Assembly (NCBI GenBank): GCA_037200385.1
Contig: JBBCGL010000001.1
Span: 1,488,001-1,552,000 of the forward strand
Reading direction: 5' to 3'
DNA: 64,000 nucleotides
Source of the DNA: Rhizomicrobium sp.
GTDB taxonomy: Bacteria; Pseudomonadota; Alphaproteobacteria; Micropepsales; Micropepsaceae
The first letter of the stretch is position 1; each line of letters begins with the position of its first letter. This document shows, in pieces, positions 41,507 to 50,833 of the stretch. The position numbers and the translations under genes were made by a program. The notes beneath the pieces are model-generated. The model did no database searches. It was given only the letters and a program-made list of their open reading frames with translations, and was not told the origin of the DNA.

Positions 41507-42435
41507 CCGTCTTCCCGCCCGCGCGAGGCGAGGAACTGCGCCATCGCCGCCACCAGGATGATGCAGAACAGGATCTCGGATGCCGCCGCCGCATAGCCGA
41601 TGTCCCAGCGCTGGAAGCCGATCTGGTAGATGAACAGCACGATCGGCAGCGAGGCGTTGTTCGGACCGCCCAGCGTCATGATCTGGGCCTGGCCGAAGAG
41701 CTGGAATTGCAGGATCACCTCGATGACGACGACGACGAGCGCGGTGCGCCGGATCGACGGCAGCGTGATGCGCCGCAGCGTGCGCCACCAGCCGGCATTG
41801 TCGAGCGCGGCCGCCTCGTAGAGATCCTTCGGCACCTGCTGAAGTGCCGCGAGGAACAGCATCATCGGCAGGCCGATGCACCACCAGATCGTCGTGATCG
41901 CGACCGCCGGCAGCGCAAGGCGGGCATCGCTCAGGAAGGGTATCGCGGGCAGGTGGAGGAGCGCGAGCAGATTGGCGACAAGGCCGCCGTCGGGGATCAG
42001 GACCATCCGCCAGACCAGCGTGACGATGGTGACGGACAACACGGACGAGGAGAAGAACAGGCCGCGCAGGACGGCAGACCAGCGGGAAGAAGTATTCAAG
42101 GCCAGCGCCAGCGCGAGGCCGGCGACGGTCAGCGCCGGCACCGTGAGGATGACGAAATTGCAGGTGTTCCACACGGCCTGGCGGAAAATGTCGTCATGGA
42201 GCAAGCGGACGTAATTCTCCGCGCCGACGAATCGCGAGCCGCCGAACAGATCGGCCTTATGCAGGCTTAGCCAGATTCCCGAAAGCAGCGGATAGACCAG
42301 AAGCAGGCAGAACACGGCGAGATAAGGCGCCACGAACAGCAGGCCCGCGCGCGTCTCGCTCGCGCTCGCGGTCCAAGGGCGCCGGACCGTGACGTCCGCC
42401 TCGCGGCCTGCGGCCGGAATGTCCAGCGCCTCCAT
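41503..42435 (-). CDS. ABC transporter permease, CUT1 family (MalF/UgpA-like)
   Basis: 310 residues, six hydrophobic segments after a polar N-terminus of about 30 residues. The EAA loop is PKDLYEAAALDNAGWWRTLRRITLPSIRRT. It starts 2 bp after the ATPase stop. The LLLVYPLLSGIWLSLHKADLFG segment is the typical first span of UgpA/MalF proteins. It pairs with the MalG-like permease to import oligosaccharides; in this locus, arabinose oligomers are the expected cargo. Confidence 0.93.
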   Translation of the reverse strand: MEALDIPAAGREADVTVRRPWTASASETRAGLLFVAPYLAVFCLLLVYPLLSGIWLSLHKADLFGGSRFVGAENYVRLLHDDIFRQAVWNTCNFVILTVPALTVAGLALALALNTSSRWSAVLRGLFFSSSVLSVTIVTLVWRMVLIPDGGLVANLLALLHLPAIPFLSDARLALPAVAITTIWWCIGLPMMLFLAALQQVPKDLYEAAALDNAGWWRTLRRITLPSIRRTALVVVVIEVILQFQLFGQAQIMTLGGPNNASLPIVLFIYQIGFQRWDIGYAAAASEILFCIILVAAMAQFLASRGREDG

Positions 42436-42437
42436 GG

Positions 42438-43523
42438 TCAGCCCGCGCGCCGCAGGTTGCGGCCGTCGGCGCCGAACAGGTGCGCCGCGCTTCCGTCGAA
42501 CGTGACGCCCACCGCCTCGCCTTGGCGCGCGGGCGCGGTGGCGCCTTCCAGCGCCACGATCCGGTCACCGCTTGGGAGCGACAGGAAGACATGCGTCTTG
42601 TCGCCCAGGAACTCGATGAACGAGACGGTCGCGTCGGTATTGCCGGTCCCCGCCGCGCAAAGCCGCACCGCTTCGGGGCGAAGGCCGAGCAGCAACGGCC
42701 CGTCCGCCGGTGCCGACGGCGCCGTCATGTCGACCGTGGTCCCGTCTCCCAGCGCGACACGCTGAAACGCACCGGAGGACGGCATCGCCGTCACGGGCAG
42801 CATATTCATCGCCGGCGTGCCCACGAATGTCGCAACAAAAGCCGTTGCCGGGTTGCGATAAATCTCGAGCGGCGTCCCGACCTGTTCGATGCGCTGCTGG
42901 TTCATGACCACGATCCGGTCCGCCAGCGTCATCGCTTCCGTCTGGTCGTGGGTCACGAAGACCATCGCCGTCTTGATGCGGCGATGCAGGGCCGCGATCT
43001 CCTGCCGCGTGCGTCCGCGCAAAGCCGCGTCCAGGTTGGACAGGGGCTCGTCGAACATGAACAGCCGCGGCTGCTTGACGATGGCGCGCCCGATGGCGAC
43101 GCGCTGGCGCTGGCCCCCGGAAAGCGCGGCGGGCCGACGGTCCAGGAGATGGTCCATCTCGAGCATGTGTGCCGTCTCGGCGATCCGGCGCGCGATCTCC
43201 GCGCGGGCGACGCCGATATTGTCGAGACCGAACGCCATGTTCTGGCGCACCGTCATGTGCGGGTAGAGGGCGTAGCTCTGGAACACCATCGCCACGCCGC
43301 GCTTGCCCGGCGGCAGGCGATCGATGCGTTCGCCGCCGATCGCGATCTCGCCGGCGTCGATGGTCTCGAGCCCCGCGATGGCGCGCAGCAGCGTCGACTT
43401 CCCACAGCCGGAGGGCCCCAGCACGACCACGAACTCGCCGTCGCCCATCTCCAGGGAGACGTCGTCGAGGACGAGCGTGTCGCCGAAACGCTTGCTGATG
43501 CCCCTGAGCGAAACGCCGCCCAC
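42438..43523 (-). CDS. ABC transporter ATP-binding protein, CUT1 family (MalK/UgpC-like)
   Basis: 361 residues from GTG 43523 (GGGAGG ribosome site). Walker A GPSGCGKST (about 36-44), Q-loop VFQSYALYPHMTV, signature LSGGQRQRVAIGRAI, Walker B RLFMFDEPLSNLD and the switch His in VFVTHDQTEAM are all present. The C-terminal TOBE part (LLLGLRPEAVRL) is typical of MalK-type ATPases. It powers the importer encoded by the next three genes. It begins 36 bp after the dehydratase stop, in the same operon. Confidence 0.95.
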   Translation of the reverse strand: MGGVSLRGISKRFGDTLVLDDVSLEMGDGEFVVVLGPSGCGKSTLLRAIAGLETIDAGEIAIGGERIDRLPPGKRGVAMVFQSYALYPHMTVRQNMAFGLDNIGVARAEIARRIAETAHMLEMDHLLDRRPAALSGGQRQRVAIGRAIVKQPRLFMFDEPLSNLDAALRGRTRQEIAALHRRIKTAMVFVTHDQTEAMTLADRIVVMNQQRIEQVGTPLEIYRNPATAFVATFVGTPAMNMLPVTAMPSSGAFQRVALGDGTTVDMTAPSAPADGPLLLGLRPEAVRLCAAGTGNTDATVSFIEFLGDKTHVFLSLPSGDRIVALEGATAPARQGEAVGVTFDGSAAHLFGADGRNLRRAG

Positions 43524-43559
43524 GCTACGCCTCCCGATTTTTTTGTTATCGCCCGCGCC

Positions 43560-45362
43560 TCAGTGGTTGTGGCGGGGTATGCCCTTCGTCTGCGCGATAC
43601 GCTGATACTTGACCGCCGGCTCGAGGACCGCGCCGGTCTCCATCTGGCCGATCACGCCGCGCTGCATCTCCTGCCATGGGGTCTGGCTTGCAGGATACTT
43701 GTATCCCCCCGCGGCGGCGAGCGCCGCCTGCCGTTCGTCCATTTCCTCATCGGACAAGAGGACGTTGACCGCGCCCTTTCGCAGGTCGACGCGCACGCGG
43801 TCGCCCGTCCGCAACACCGCCAACCCGCCGCCGATCGCAGCTTCCGGCGAGGCGTTGAGGATCGACGGCGAGGCCGAGGTGCCCGATTGCCGCCCGTCGC
43901 CGATGCAGGGCAGGAGGTGCACGCCGCGCGCGATGAGCTGCACCGGCGCGCGCATGTTCACGACCTCGGCGCCGCCGGGATATCCGATCGGGCCGGCGCC
44001 GCGCATGAAGAGGATGCTGCGCTCGTCGATGTCCAGCGCGGGGTCGTCGATCCGCGCATGATAGTCCTCCGGTCCGTCGAAGACGACGGCACGGCCTTCG
44101 AAGGCGTCGGGATCGGCGGGATCGGAGAGATAGCGCGCCCGGAATTCCGGCGCGATGACGCTGGTCTTCATGATGGCGGAGTCGAACAGGTTGCCGCGCA
44201 GCACGATGAACCCGGCCTTGTCGGTGAGCGGCTTGCCGAACGGCCGGATCACGGCCTCGTCCTCGATCCGGACGCCCGTGCAATTTTCGCCGAGCGAGCG
44301 GCCGTTGGCGGTCAGCGCCGTCTCGTGGATCAGCCCCTGCGCCATCAGCTGCGCGACGACCGCGGGCACGCCGCCGGCGCGGTAGAAATCCTCGCCGAGA
44401 TATTCGCCGGCCGGCTGCAGATTCACCAGCAGCGGGACGTCGTAGCCGTAGGTCTGCCAATCGTCGATCGTGAGCTCGACGCCGATATGCCGCGCCAGCG
44501 CGATGAGATGCAGCGGCGCATTGGTCGAGCCTCCGAGCGCGGAGTTTACCCGAATGGCGTTGATGAACGCCTCGCGCGTCAGGATGTCCGACGGCTTGCG
44601 GTCGGCGTGGATCATCTCGACGATCCGCCGGCCCGTCTCATAGGCGCATTCCTGGCGGTCGCGGTGCGGCGCCGGGATGGCGGCCGATCCGGGCAGCGAC
44701 ATGCCCAAGGCCTCGGCCAGGCTGTTCATCGTGCTCGCGGTCCCCATCGTGTTGCAATAGCCGGTCGACGGCGCAGCAGAGGCCACCAGCTTGATGAAGG
44801 CGGCGCGGTCGATCTCCCCCGCGGCCAGGCGTTCGCGTGCCTTCCACACGACCGAGCCGGAACCGATGCGCTTTCCGTCCGCCCATGCGCTCATCATCGG
44901 ACCGACCGACAGCGCGATCGCGGGAATGTCGACGGTCGCGGCCGCCATCAGGCAGGCCGGCGTGGTCTTGTCGCAGCCGGTGGTGAGCACGACGCCATCG
45001 ATGGGATACCCGTAGAGGATTTCGACAAGCCCCATATAGGCGAGGTTGCGGTCCAGCCCCGCGGTCGGACGCTTGCCGGTCTCCTGGATGGGATGGACGG
45101 GAAACTCGATCGGCACGCCGCCGGCGTCGCGGATGCCGTCGCGCACGCGCTGCGCCAGCACCAGGTGGTGGCGGTTGCACGGCGACAGGTCGGAGCCCGT
45201 CTGCGCGATCCCCACGATCGGCCTGCCCGATTGCAGCTCTTCGAGCGTCAGGCCGAAATTCATGTAGCGCTCCAGGTACAACGCGGTCATGTCCGTGTTG
45301 TCCAGGTCGTCGAACCAGGCGCGGGAGCGAAGGCGGCGGCTGGGCTGGGGAGCCGATGTCAT
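43560..45362 (-). CDS. IlvD/Edd-family pentonate dehydratase (XylD-like; probable L-arabonate dehydratase)
   Basis: 600 residues, the length of Caulobacter xylonate dehydratase XylD, which it resembles along its whole length ([27 protein letters not shown] start; [16 protein letters not shown] end). Fe-S cysteines are in [22 protein letters not shown] and [11 protein letters not shown]. It dehydrates an aldonate to the 2-keto-3-deoxy acid. With AraD1, the semialdehyde dehydrogenase and the arabinose-type dehydrogenase in the same locus, L-arabonate is the likeliest substrate, with D-xylonate possible. It heads the leftward operon dehydratase - ABC importer - GH51, with a TTTGTCTGA element about 150 bp upstream. 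Confidence 0.92.
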   Translation of the reverse strand: MTSAPQPSRRLRSRAWFDDLDNTDMTALYLERYMNFGLTLEELQSGRPIVGIAQTGSDLSPCNRHHLVLAQRVRDGIRDAGGVPIEFPVHPIQETGKRPTAGLDRNLAYMGLVEILYGYPIDGVVLTTGCDKTTPACLMAAATVDIPAIALSVGPMMSAWADGKRIGSGSVVWKARERLAAGEIDRAAFIKLVASAAPSTGYCNTMGTASTMNSLAEALGMSLPGSAAIPAPHRDRQECAYETGRRIVEMIHADRKPSDILTREAFINAIRVNSALGGSTNAPLHLIALARHIGVELTIDDWQTYGYDVPLLVNLQPAGEYLGEDFYRAGGVPAVVAQLMAQGLIHETALTANGRSLGENCTGVRIEDEAVIRPFGKPLTDKAGFIVLRGNLFDSAIMKTSVIAPEFRARYLSDPADPDAFEGRAVVFDGPEDYHARIDDPALDIDERSILFMRGAGPIGYPGGAEVVNMRAPVQLIARGVHLLPCIGDGRQSGTSASPSILNASPEAAIGGGLAVLRTGDRVRVDLRKGAVNVLLSDEEMDERQAALAAAGGYKYPASQTPWQEMQRGVIGQMETGAVLEPAVKYQRIAQTKGIPRHNH

Positions 45363-45667
45363 TCTTGCTGTCCGATCACGATGTCCAAAGGGCCGGCGCT
45401 TCGCCTTCGCCGGCTCCGGCCAAACGATAGAGAGAATACGCGGTGTGCGGGTGCCGAACGGGCCCGTGAACCGCGAGGCGCCGCACGGCGCCGCCCCTGT
45501 TCGTATTTACTCAGACAAATTGCCATAGCGGTCTCCGGTTGGCAAGATGAGGACCGATCCGTCCGCGCCCGCAGATGGGCCTATCGGCCAAATATTTCCA
45601 GGCTGGTTGGAATTCCAATTGTCTGATTTAATCGCGATCCGCAGCGGCAAGGACCGGGGAGACGCGC
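45363..45667. promoter_or_regulatory. Divergent promoter region with two arabinose-GntR operator candidates
   Basis: The 305-bp gap between the dehydratase and mutarotase genes has ATTTGTCTGAGT on the minus strand at 45509-45520 and AATTGTCTGATTTA on the plus strand at 45617-45630. Both match the set at 53590, 53642, 54537 and 61776. They face the two genes respectively, about 147 bp and 38 bp before the starts. The rest of the gap shows nothing else. Confidence 0.75.
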
Positions 45668-46810
45668 ATGGGATTTGCCCGATTGGTCGCAGCCATTGCG
45701 CTCTCGGCTGCAACCATGGTGCCGTCCGCGCCGGCGGCCGGATTGCTGCATCATGCCATCTTGAAAATGCCGTTTGGAAAGGCCGGGGCCGAGACCGTGG
45801 ACATCTATACGCTGACCAATGCCGGCGGAATCGAGGCGCGCATCATGACCTATGGCGCGGCGATCGTTTCGCTCAAGACACCGGACCGCGACGGCCATCT
45901 GCAGAACATCGTCCTGGGCTTCGACACGCTCGAACCCTATCTCGCGGGCGTTCCGTATTTCGGCGCGACGGTCGGCCGTTACGCCAACCGGATCGCGAAT
46001 GGCCGCTTCGCCCTGGGCGGCAAGACCTACCAGTTGCCGCAAAACGACGGCCCCAACAGCCTGCATGGCGGCAAGCAAGGCTTCGACAAGCGCGTCTGGA
46101 CGGCGGAGCCGCTCGACACGCCGCAGGGGCCGGCGCTCCGCCTGACCTATGTGAGTGCCGCGGGCGAAGAAGGCTATCCCGGCGAACTCACGGTCCATGT
46201 CACCTACCGGCTCGGCGACGACGACGCGCTGGCGATCGAATTCGAGGCGACGACCACGGCGCCGACGCCGCTCAATCTCGCCAACCACGCTTACTTCAAC
46301 CTGACCGGCGACCCGCGGCAGACGATCCTCGACCACGTGTTGACGATCGACGCCGACCGTTTCACGCCGGTGGATCCGACGCTCATTCCGACCGGAGAGC
46401 TTCGCGCCGTGCAGGGCACACCGTTCGATTTCCGCACGCCTGCGGCAATCGGGAGCCGCATCGAAGCCGCAGACGACCAGCTTCGGATCGGCAAGGGCTA
46501 CGACCACAATTGGATATTGACCAAGCCGAAGCCGGGTGCGCTGAGCCGCGCGGCCTTGCTCTTCGACCCACGCAGCGGCCGCACGCTGGAAGTGCGCACC
46601 ACGCAGCCCGGCCTGCAGTTCTATTCGGGCAATTTCCTCGACGGCAAGCCGGCGGGCGGCGGCACGGTGTTCGCGCACCGCACGGGCCTGTGCCTGGAGA
46701 CGCAGCACTTCCCGGACTCGCCGAACCGCCCGGACTTTCCGTCCACCATCCTGCGGCCGGGCGAAACCTATTCCGAGAAGACCGTGCTCGCCTTCCGCGT
46801 CGTGAAATAG
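45668..46810 (+). CDS. galM: Exported aldose 1-epimerase (mutarotase)
   Basis: 380 residues with an N-terminal signal peptide (about 1-23, ending PSAPA-A). The GalM fold shows GATVGRYANRIANGRFALGG, the catalytic His in LANHAYFNLTG and the C-terminal Glu in GLCLETQHFPDSPNRPDFPSTIL. It interconverts alpha and beta anomers of free aldoses, here in the periplasm, which would speed entry of released arabinose or galactose into anomer-specific transporters or dehydrogenases. It is divergent from the dehydratase gene with an operator candidate 38 bp upstream, and converges on the GH27 gene. Confidence 0.93.
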   Translation: MGFARLVAAIALSAATMVPSAPAAGLLHHAILKMPFGKAGAETVDIYTLTNAGGIEARIMTYGAAIVSLKTPDRDGHLQNIVLGFDTLEPYLAGVPYFGATVGRYANRIANGRFALGGKTYQLPQNDGPNSLHGGKQGFDKRVWTAEPLDTPQGPALRLTYVSAAGEEGYPGELTVHVTYRLGDDDALAIEFEATTTAPTPLNLANHAYFNLTGDPRQTILDHVLTIDADRFTPVDPTLIPTGELRAVQGTPFDFRTPAAIGSRIEAADDQLRIGKGYDHNWILTKPKPGALSRAALLFDPRSGRTLEVRTTQPGLQFYSGNFLDGKPAGGGTVFAHRTGLCLETQHFPDSPNRPDFPSTILRPGETYSEKTVLAFRVVK

Positions 46811-46815
46811 CTTCG

Positions 46816-48168
46816 CTAAGCCGCCGACAGCCGATAGAGACCCGCACCGTGCGGCGGAATAGTCGGCGCGAAGACATCACGGACCGACGGAAGATCACGA
46901 CGGCGCCAAAGATCACGCACCTGCACCGGCCCATCCAATCCCAGCGCGGCGAGCGCGACGGGCACAGCCGCGGGCGCACCGTCCGCCGTCGTGTCGCGCA
47001 GGTTGAAGAGCGCGACGTATCTCGCGCCATCCAGGGTCGACCGCGCGTGCCACGCGGCCAGCCCGTCCGCGCGAAAGAGCTCGCGATTGCCGTCGCTGGC
47101 GCGATGCACCGCGAGCACCTCGTCGTTCGCGAGCAGCGCCAGGGTGACATCGTCGAGCGCCCGCAAATCGCCGCCCATGATCAGCGGCGCGCGCGCGATG
47201 CACCACAGCGTCATCAGCGTCGTCTGTTCTTCGGGCGTGAATCGCGTCGTGCGCCGCCCCATCTCGAGCACGCCCAGCGGCAGCATGTCGGCATCCGGCC
47301 AGCTGCCGGGCCGGCGAAAAGCGCTCCAATTCCTCAAGCGGCCGAACTGCTCGAGCAACGCCGGCCAAGTATCCCAGAAATCGTCGCTGATCCGCCACAT
47401 GTTCGCGTTGCGCGCGACGTCGTCGGCGGCGGCGAGCGGCGTCTCGCCCGGCGACAGCGACAGCAGCATGGGACGGCCGCAGCGGTCGATGGCGTGGCGT
47501 AGTGCATGAATTTCCGGCGCGTTGCGCTGATAGGGCCTGCTCATGTCGTCGGCCTTGACGAAATCGACGCCCCAGGACGCATAAAGCCGGGCGACGGAGT
47601 CGTAGTAGTCCTGGGCGCCCGGCTTGCCCATGTCGATCCCGTACATGTCGGTGTTCCACGGACAGACATTGACACGGTCGGCGATGGCGCCCGTGCGATA
47701 GGCGCTTGCCTGGATCGGCAGATCGCGGTCGGCCGCTTGCCGCGGCACGCCGCGCATCATGTGGAGGCCGAATTTGAGACCGAGAGAATGCGCGAAGTCC
47801 GCCAGCGGCTTGAACCCCGCACCGCCCGCCGCCGACGGGAAGCGATTGGGCGCCGGCAGCAACCGTCCCCAACCATCCATCGTCAGTTCGGCGCCCTTGC
47901 GATAGTCGAAACTGTCGGCGCCCGGCTCGTACCACTGGATGTCGATCGTGAAGACGTCGTAGCCATGCGGCAGCAACCGTTCCGCCAGGATCCGCGCATT
48001 GGCCCGCGCAGCCTCCTCCGCGATGGTAGGCCCGAAGCTGTCCCAGGAATTCCACCCCATCGGCGGCGTCGGCGCCAGGCTGCGGAAGTCCTGCGCCGCG
48101 CGCGCCCGGCTGGCCGCGAGCGGCGTCAGCGCCAGGCCGGCCAAGGCAGCACGGCGGGAGAACATCAC
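46816..48168 (-). CDS. Glycoside hydrolase family 27 (alpha-galactosidase or beta-L-arabinopyranosidase), exported
   Basis: 450 residues. A Tat-like/Sec signal (SRRAALAGLALTPLAASRARA) is followed by the GH27 barrel starting PTPPMGWNSWDSFG. The nucleophile is Asp207 in VDFVKADDMS and the acid/base Asp263 in WRISDDFW. The nucleophile loop (KADD) differs from the common KYDNC of alpha-galactosidases, and the family also includes beta-L-arabinopyranosidases that use the same stereochemistry. In an arabinan locus either is plausible. Its start overlaps the GH51 stop by 4 bp (ATGA), so it is the last gene of the receptor-GH43-GH51-GH27 operon. Confidence 0.88.
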   Translation of the reverse strand: MMFSRRAALAGLALTPLAASRARAAQDFRSLAPTPPMGWNSWDSFGPTIAEEAARANARILAERLLPHGYDVFTIDIQWYEPGADSFDYRKGAELTMDGWGRLLPAPNRFPSAAGGAGFKPLADFAHSLGLKFGLHMMRGVPRQAADRDLPIQASAYRTGAIADRVNVCPWNTDMYGIDMGKPGAQDYYDSVARLYASWGVDFVKADDMSRPYQRNAPEIHALRHAIDRCGRPMLLSLSPGETPLAAADDVARNANMWRISDDFWDTWPALLEQFGRLRNWSAFRRPGSWPDADMLPLGVLEMGRRTTRFTPEEQTTLMTLWCIARAPLIMGGDLRALDDVTLALLANDEVLAVHRASDGNRELFRADGLAAWHARSTLDGARYVALFNLRDTTADGAPAAVPVALAALGLDGPVQVRDLWRRRDLPSVRDVFAPTIPPHGAGLYRLSAA

Positions 48169-49721
48169 TCCAGCCTGAGGACGACGACGGACTTGGCCGG
48201 CAGAGTCAGCGAGAGCACTCCGTCGGCAATGGAAGCACCCGAGAACGCCACCGGATGCACGGCATCGGGTGCGGAAAAAGTGTTGCGCGCGTCCATCGCG
48301 GACGCCGTCAGGATTTCACCGCTCGCATGCCGCGCCGGCGTTCCGGCGATCGGTACCGAGATCGGCATGGCGTGGTTGGGATCGAGATTGACCAGGGCGA
48401 TCGCGATCGCGCCATCGGTCGTTCGCGCGGCCGTCACGCTGACCGCGGGCACCGACACGCCGCCCAAGGCGTAACGCGGCGCCACAACATCTACGGGCAG
48501 GAACGTCGCATCCTGGAACGGCCGGAACATGCGGAAGACGTGGTAGGTGGGCGTCAGCACCATGTGCGGGCCGTCCGTCAGGATCATCGCCTGCAGCACG
48601 TTGACCATCTGCGCGATGTTCGCCATGCGCACGCGGTCGGCATGGCGGTGGAAGATGTTGAAGTTCAGCGCCGCCACCACCGCGTCGCGCAGCGTGTTCT
48701 GCTGGTAGAGGAAGCCCGGCACGCGGCCCTGCTCCGGATCGTACCAGGTGCCCCATTCGTCGACCGCGAACGCCACCTTCTTCTGCGGATCGTATTTGTC
48801 CATCACCGCCGCGTTCTGCGTGATGAAATCGTCCATGCGCAGCGTATGGGCCAGGGTCGAGATCCACTGCTCCTCGCCGAAGCCGGTCGAAGGGCCCTTC
48901 GTATCCCATTTGTCGCCCGGGATCGTGTAGTAGTGGAAGCTGATGGCGCCGAGGTCGCGCAGCGGGACCTTGGAGATCAGCGCTTCGGTCCATGACGTAT
49001 CGTTGTCGTTGCCGCCGCTGGCGACGATCAGCGGGCGCGCCCCGGCCGGCGCCTTCAGGAACGACGCGTATTGCCTGAAGAGATCGACGTAATGCTCCGG
49101 CGTCATGTCGCCGCCGCAGCCCCAGGCCTCGTTGCCGACCGCGAAATAGGCGATCTTCCAGGGCGTTGGATGTCCGTTGCGGGCGCGTTCGGCGGTCAGC
49201 GCCGTCGGCTTGTCCGAGGTCATGTATTGCAGCCACTCGGCCATCTCGCGCGGCGAACCGGTGCCGAGATTGCCGTTGACATAGGCGTCCGCACCGATCA
49301 TCTGCGCGAAGTCGAGAAACTCGTGCGTCCCGAAGCTGTTGGGCTCGGGCACGCCGCCCCAATTGGTGTTCAGCGTCACCGGCCGCCTGGCGCGCGGCCC
49401 GATGCCGTCGCGCCAGTGATATTCGTCGGCGAAGCAGCCGCCCGGCCAGCGCACGACCGGAACATGCAGCGCGCGCAACGCGCCCAGCACGTCGTTGCGG
49501 AAGCCGCGCGTGTTGGGGATCGACGAATGCTCGCCGACCCAGACGCCCTCATAGAGTCCGCGGCCCAGATGCTCGGCGAACTGGCCGTAGATATGACGAT
49601 CGATCACCGGACCCGGACGATCGGCATGGATCGTCGCGACGACGCTTGCCGGCTGCGCGCGCGCGCCGCAGAGCGGAAGCAAAAGCAGGGCGAGCGCCAG
49701 GGCGTATCGCGACAAGAGCAT
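48165..49721 (-). CDS. Glycoside hydrolase family 51 alpha-L-arabinofuranosidase (exported)
   Basis: 518 residues from ATG 49721 with a GGAGG ribosome site. A signal peptide covers about residues 1-23 (ending CGARA-Q). GH51 motifs: GQFAEHLGRGLYEGVWVG, RWPGGCFADEYHW, acid/base Glu198 in FAVGNEAWGCGG and nucleophile Glu322 in AVDEWGTWYDP. It removes arabinofuranose side groups outside the cytoplasm. It follows the GH43 gene by 11 bp and overlaps the GH27 gene. It is clearly different from the cytoplasmic GH51 enzyme at 37837. Confidence 0.95.
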   Translation of the reverse strand: MLLSRYALALALLLLPLCGARAQPASVVATIHADRPGPVIDRHIYGQFAEHLGRGLYEGVWVGEHSSIPNTRGFRNDVLGALRALHVPVVRWPGGCFADEYHWRDGIGPRARRPVTLNTNWGGVPEPNSFGTHEFLDFAQMIGADAYVNGNLGTGSPREMAEWLQYMTSDKPTALTAERARNGHPTPWKIAYFAVGNEAWGCGGDMTPEHYVDLFRQYASFLKAPAGARPLIVASGGNDNDTSWTEALISKVPLRDLGAISFHYYTIPGDKWDTKGPSTGFGEEQWISTLAHTLRMDDFITQNAAVMDKYDPQKKVAFAVDEWGTWYDPEQGRVPGFLYQQNTLRDAVVAALNFNIFHRHADRVRMANIAQMVNVLQAMILTDGPHMVLTPTYHVFRMFRPFQDATFLPVDVVAPRYALGGVSVPAVSVTAARTTDGAIAIALVNLDPNHAMPISVPIAGTPARHASGEILTASAMDARNTFSAPDAVHPVAFSGASIADGVLSLTLPAKSVVVLRLE

Positions 49722-49732
49722 GTGGTCCTCCG

Positions 49733-50761
49733 CTAGAGAATGACGGATGGCCATCCATCCGGCGTCCAGCCGATCGGCGAGATGCGCAGCGTGGGAATGC
49801 CGGCATTCTGCGCATCATAGGCATGATAGACGAGATAGTCGCGGTTGGGATCGCGCAGCACCGAGGCGCCGCCGGGTCCTTTGAAGCGGTCGTTGCCGAC
49901 CAGGAGCTGCTGGCCGTAGCCGTGCATCATGTCGTTGCCGTCGGGGCCCAGATACGGTCCGGCGATCTGCGTCGCGCGTCCCGCCACGATGTTGTAGTTG
50001 CTGTTGGCGCCGCGGCAGCAGAAGTCGAACGAGACGAACAGGTAATAATAGCCGCCCCGCTCGATGATGAAGGGCGCTTCGATCGCATCGGGCGGCTGCG
50101 GCCGCCAGGCGAGCGCATGCACCATGTCGTCGTCGGCGGCGCGCTTGCCGGTGGCCGGATCGAGCCGGATCATCTTGATGCCGGTCCAGAAGCTCCCGAA
50201 GCACAGCCAGTGTCCGCCGTCATGGTCCACGACATGGCTGGGATCGATGGCGTTGTACTTGTCGAAGGTGTCGGAGGAGAAGACCATACCCTGGTCCTGC
50301 CAGGCATAATTTGGCGATGTGGGATCGAGCGTCGCATTCGTCGCGAGCCCGATCGCAGAATGGTTCGAGCCGAAGGTCGAGACCGCGTAGTAGAGGTGAA
50401 AGCGGCCGGCGAAGAAGGAGATGTCCGGCGCCCAGATGCCCTTGGCGCCCGGCACCGCGTCGGCCGCCCATTTCGGCATCTCGGCGAACACCGCGCCGCG
50501 CCGCGCCCACTGCAGCAGGTTCTTCGATGCGCGGAAGGGGATCAGGCCGCCCTCCGTCGCGTTTCCGCTGGTGCAGAAGACGTAATAAGTGTCGCCGTCC
50601 TTGATGGCGCAGGGATCGTGGACCGGCGAAAGATCGCCCGTGAGGCGGTCGTTGATCACGCCGCCCAGCGTGCGGCCCAGCGTCCCAAGGGCCAGCGTGG
50701 TGCCACCCGCCGCCAGCGCGGCATGCAACAGGGCGCGTCTATCGAGCATGGATCCGGTCAC
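49733..50761 (-). CDS. Glycoside hydrolase family 43, endo-arabinanase-type, exported
   Basis: 342 residues from GTG 50761, chosen for its GAGGAG ribosome site; ATG 50749 is the alternative. The N-terminus (DRRALLHAALAAGG) looks like a Tat-type signal with one Arg-Arg pair. The five-blade propeller catalytic residues are present: general base Asp49 in SPVHDPCAI, pKa-modulating Asp173 in NAIDPSHV and acid Glu228 in DAIEAPFII. The KGIWAPDISFFAGRFHLYYAVSTFG block is that of GH43 endo-1,5-alpha-arabinanases. It cuts the arabinan backbone, giving oligomers for the GH51 enzymes. Confidence 0.93.
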   Translation of the reverse strand: MTGSMLDRRALLHAALAAGGTTLALGTLGRTLGGVINDRLTGDLSPVHDPCAIKDGDTYYVFCTSGNATEGGLIPFRASKNLLQWARRGAVFAEMPKWAADAVPGAKGIWAPDISFFAGRFHLYYAVSTFGSNHSAIGLATNATLDPTSPNYAWQDQGMVFSSDTFDKYNAIDPSHVVDHDGGHWLCFGSFWTGIKMIRLDPATGKRAADDDMVHALAWRPQPPDAIEAPFIIERGGYYYLFVSFDFCCRGANSNYNIVAGRATQIAGPYLGPDGNDMMHGYGQQLLVGNDRFKGPGGASVLRDPNRDYLVYHAYDAQNAGIPTLRISPIGWTPDGWPSVIL

Positions 50762-50787
50762 CGCGTTCTCCTCTCCCGGACGGCAAC

Positions 50788-50815
50788 GGCCGGCCGCCTT
50801 CTCGAGCGGCCGGCC
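50788..50815 (-). promoter_or_regulatory. Strong GC hairpin between receptor and GH43 genes
   Basis: GGCCGGCCGC (50788-50797), eight bases, then its exact complement (50806-50815). No T-run follows on the minus strand, so it is not a standard intrinsic terminator. It lies after the receptor stop at 50834 and before the GH43 start, where it could stabilise the upstream mRNA or damp downstream expression. Confidence 0.7.
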
Positions 50816-50833
50816 TATGTCAAACACGCGGCC

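Noticed and set aside
43524-43559. Terminator between the dehydratase and ABC ATPase genes
   Set aside because: There is a short A-run but no stem before it, so the two genes are treated as one operon.
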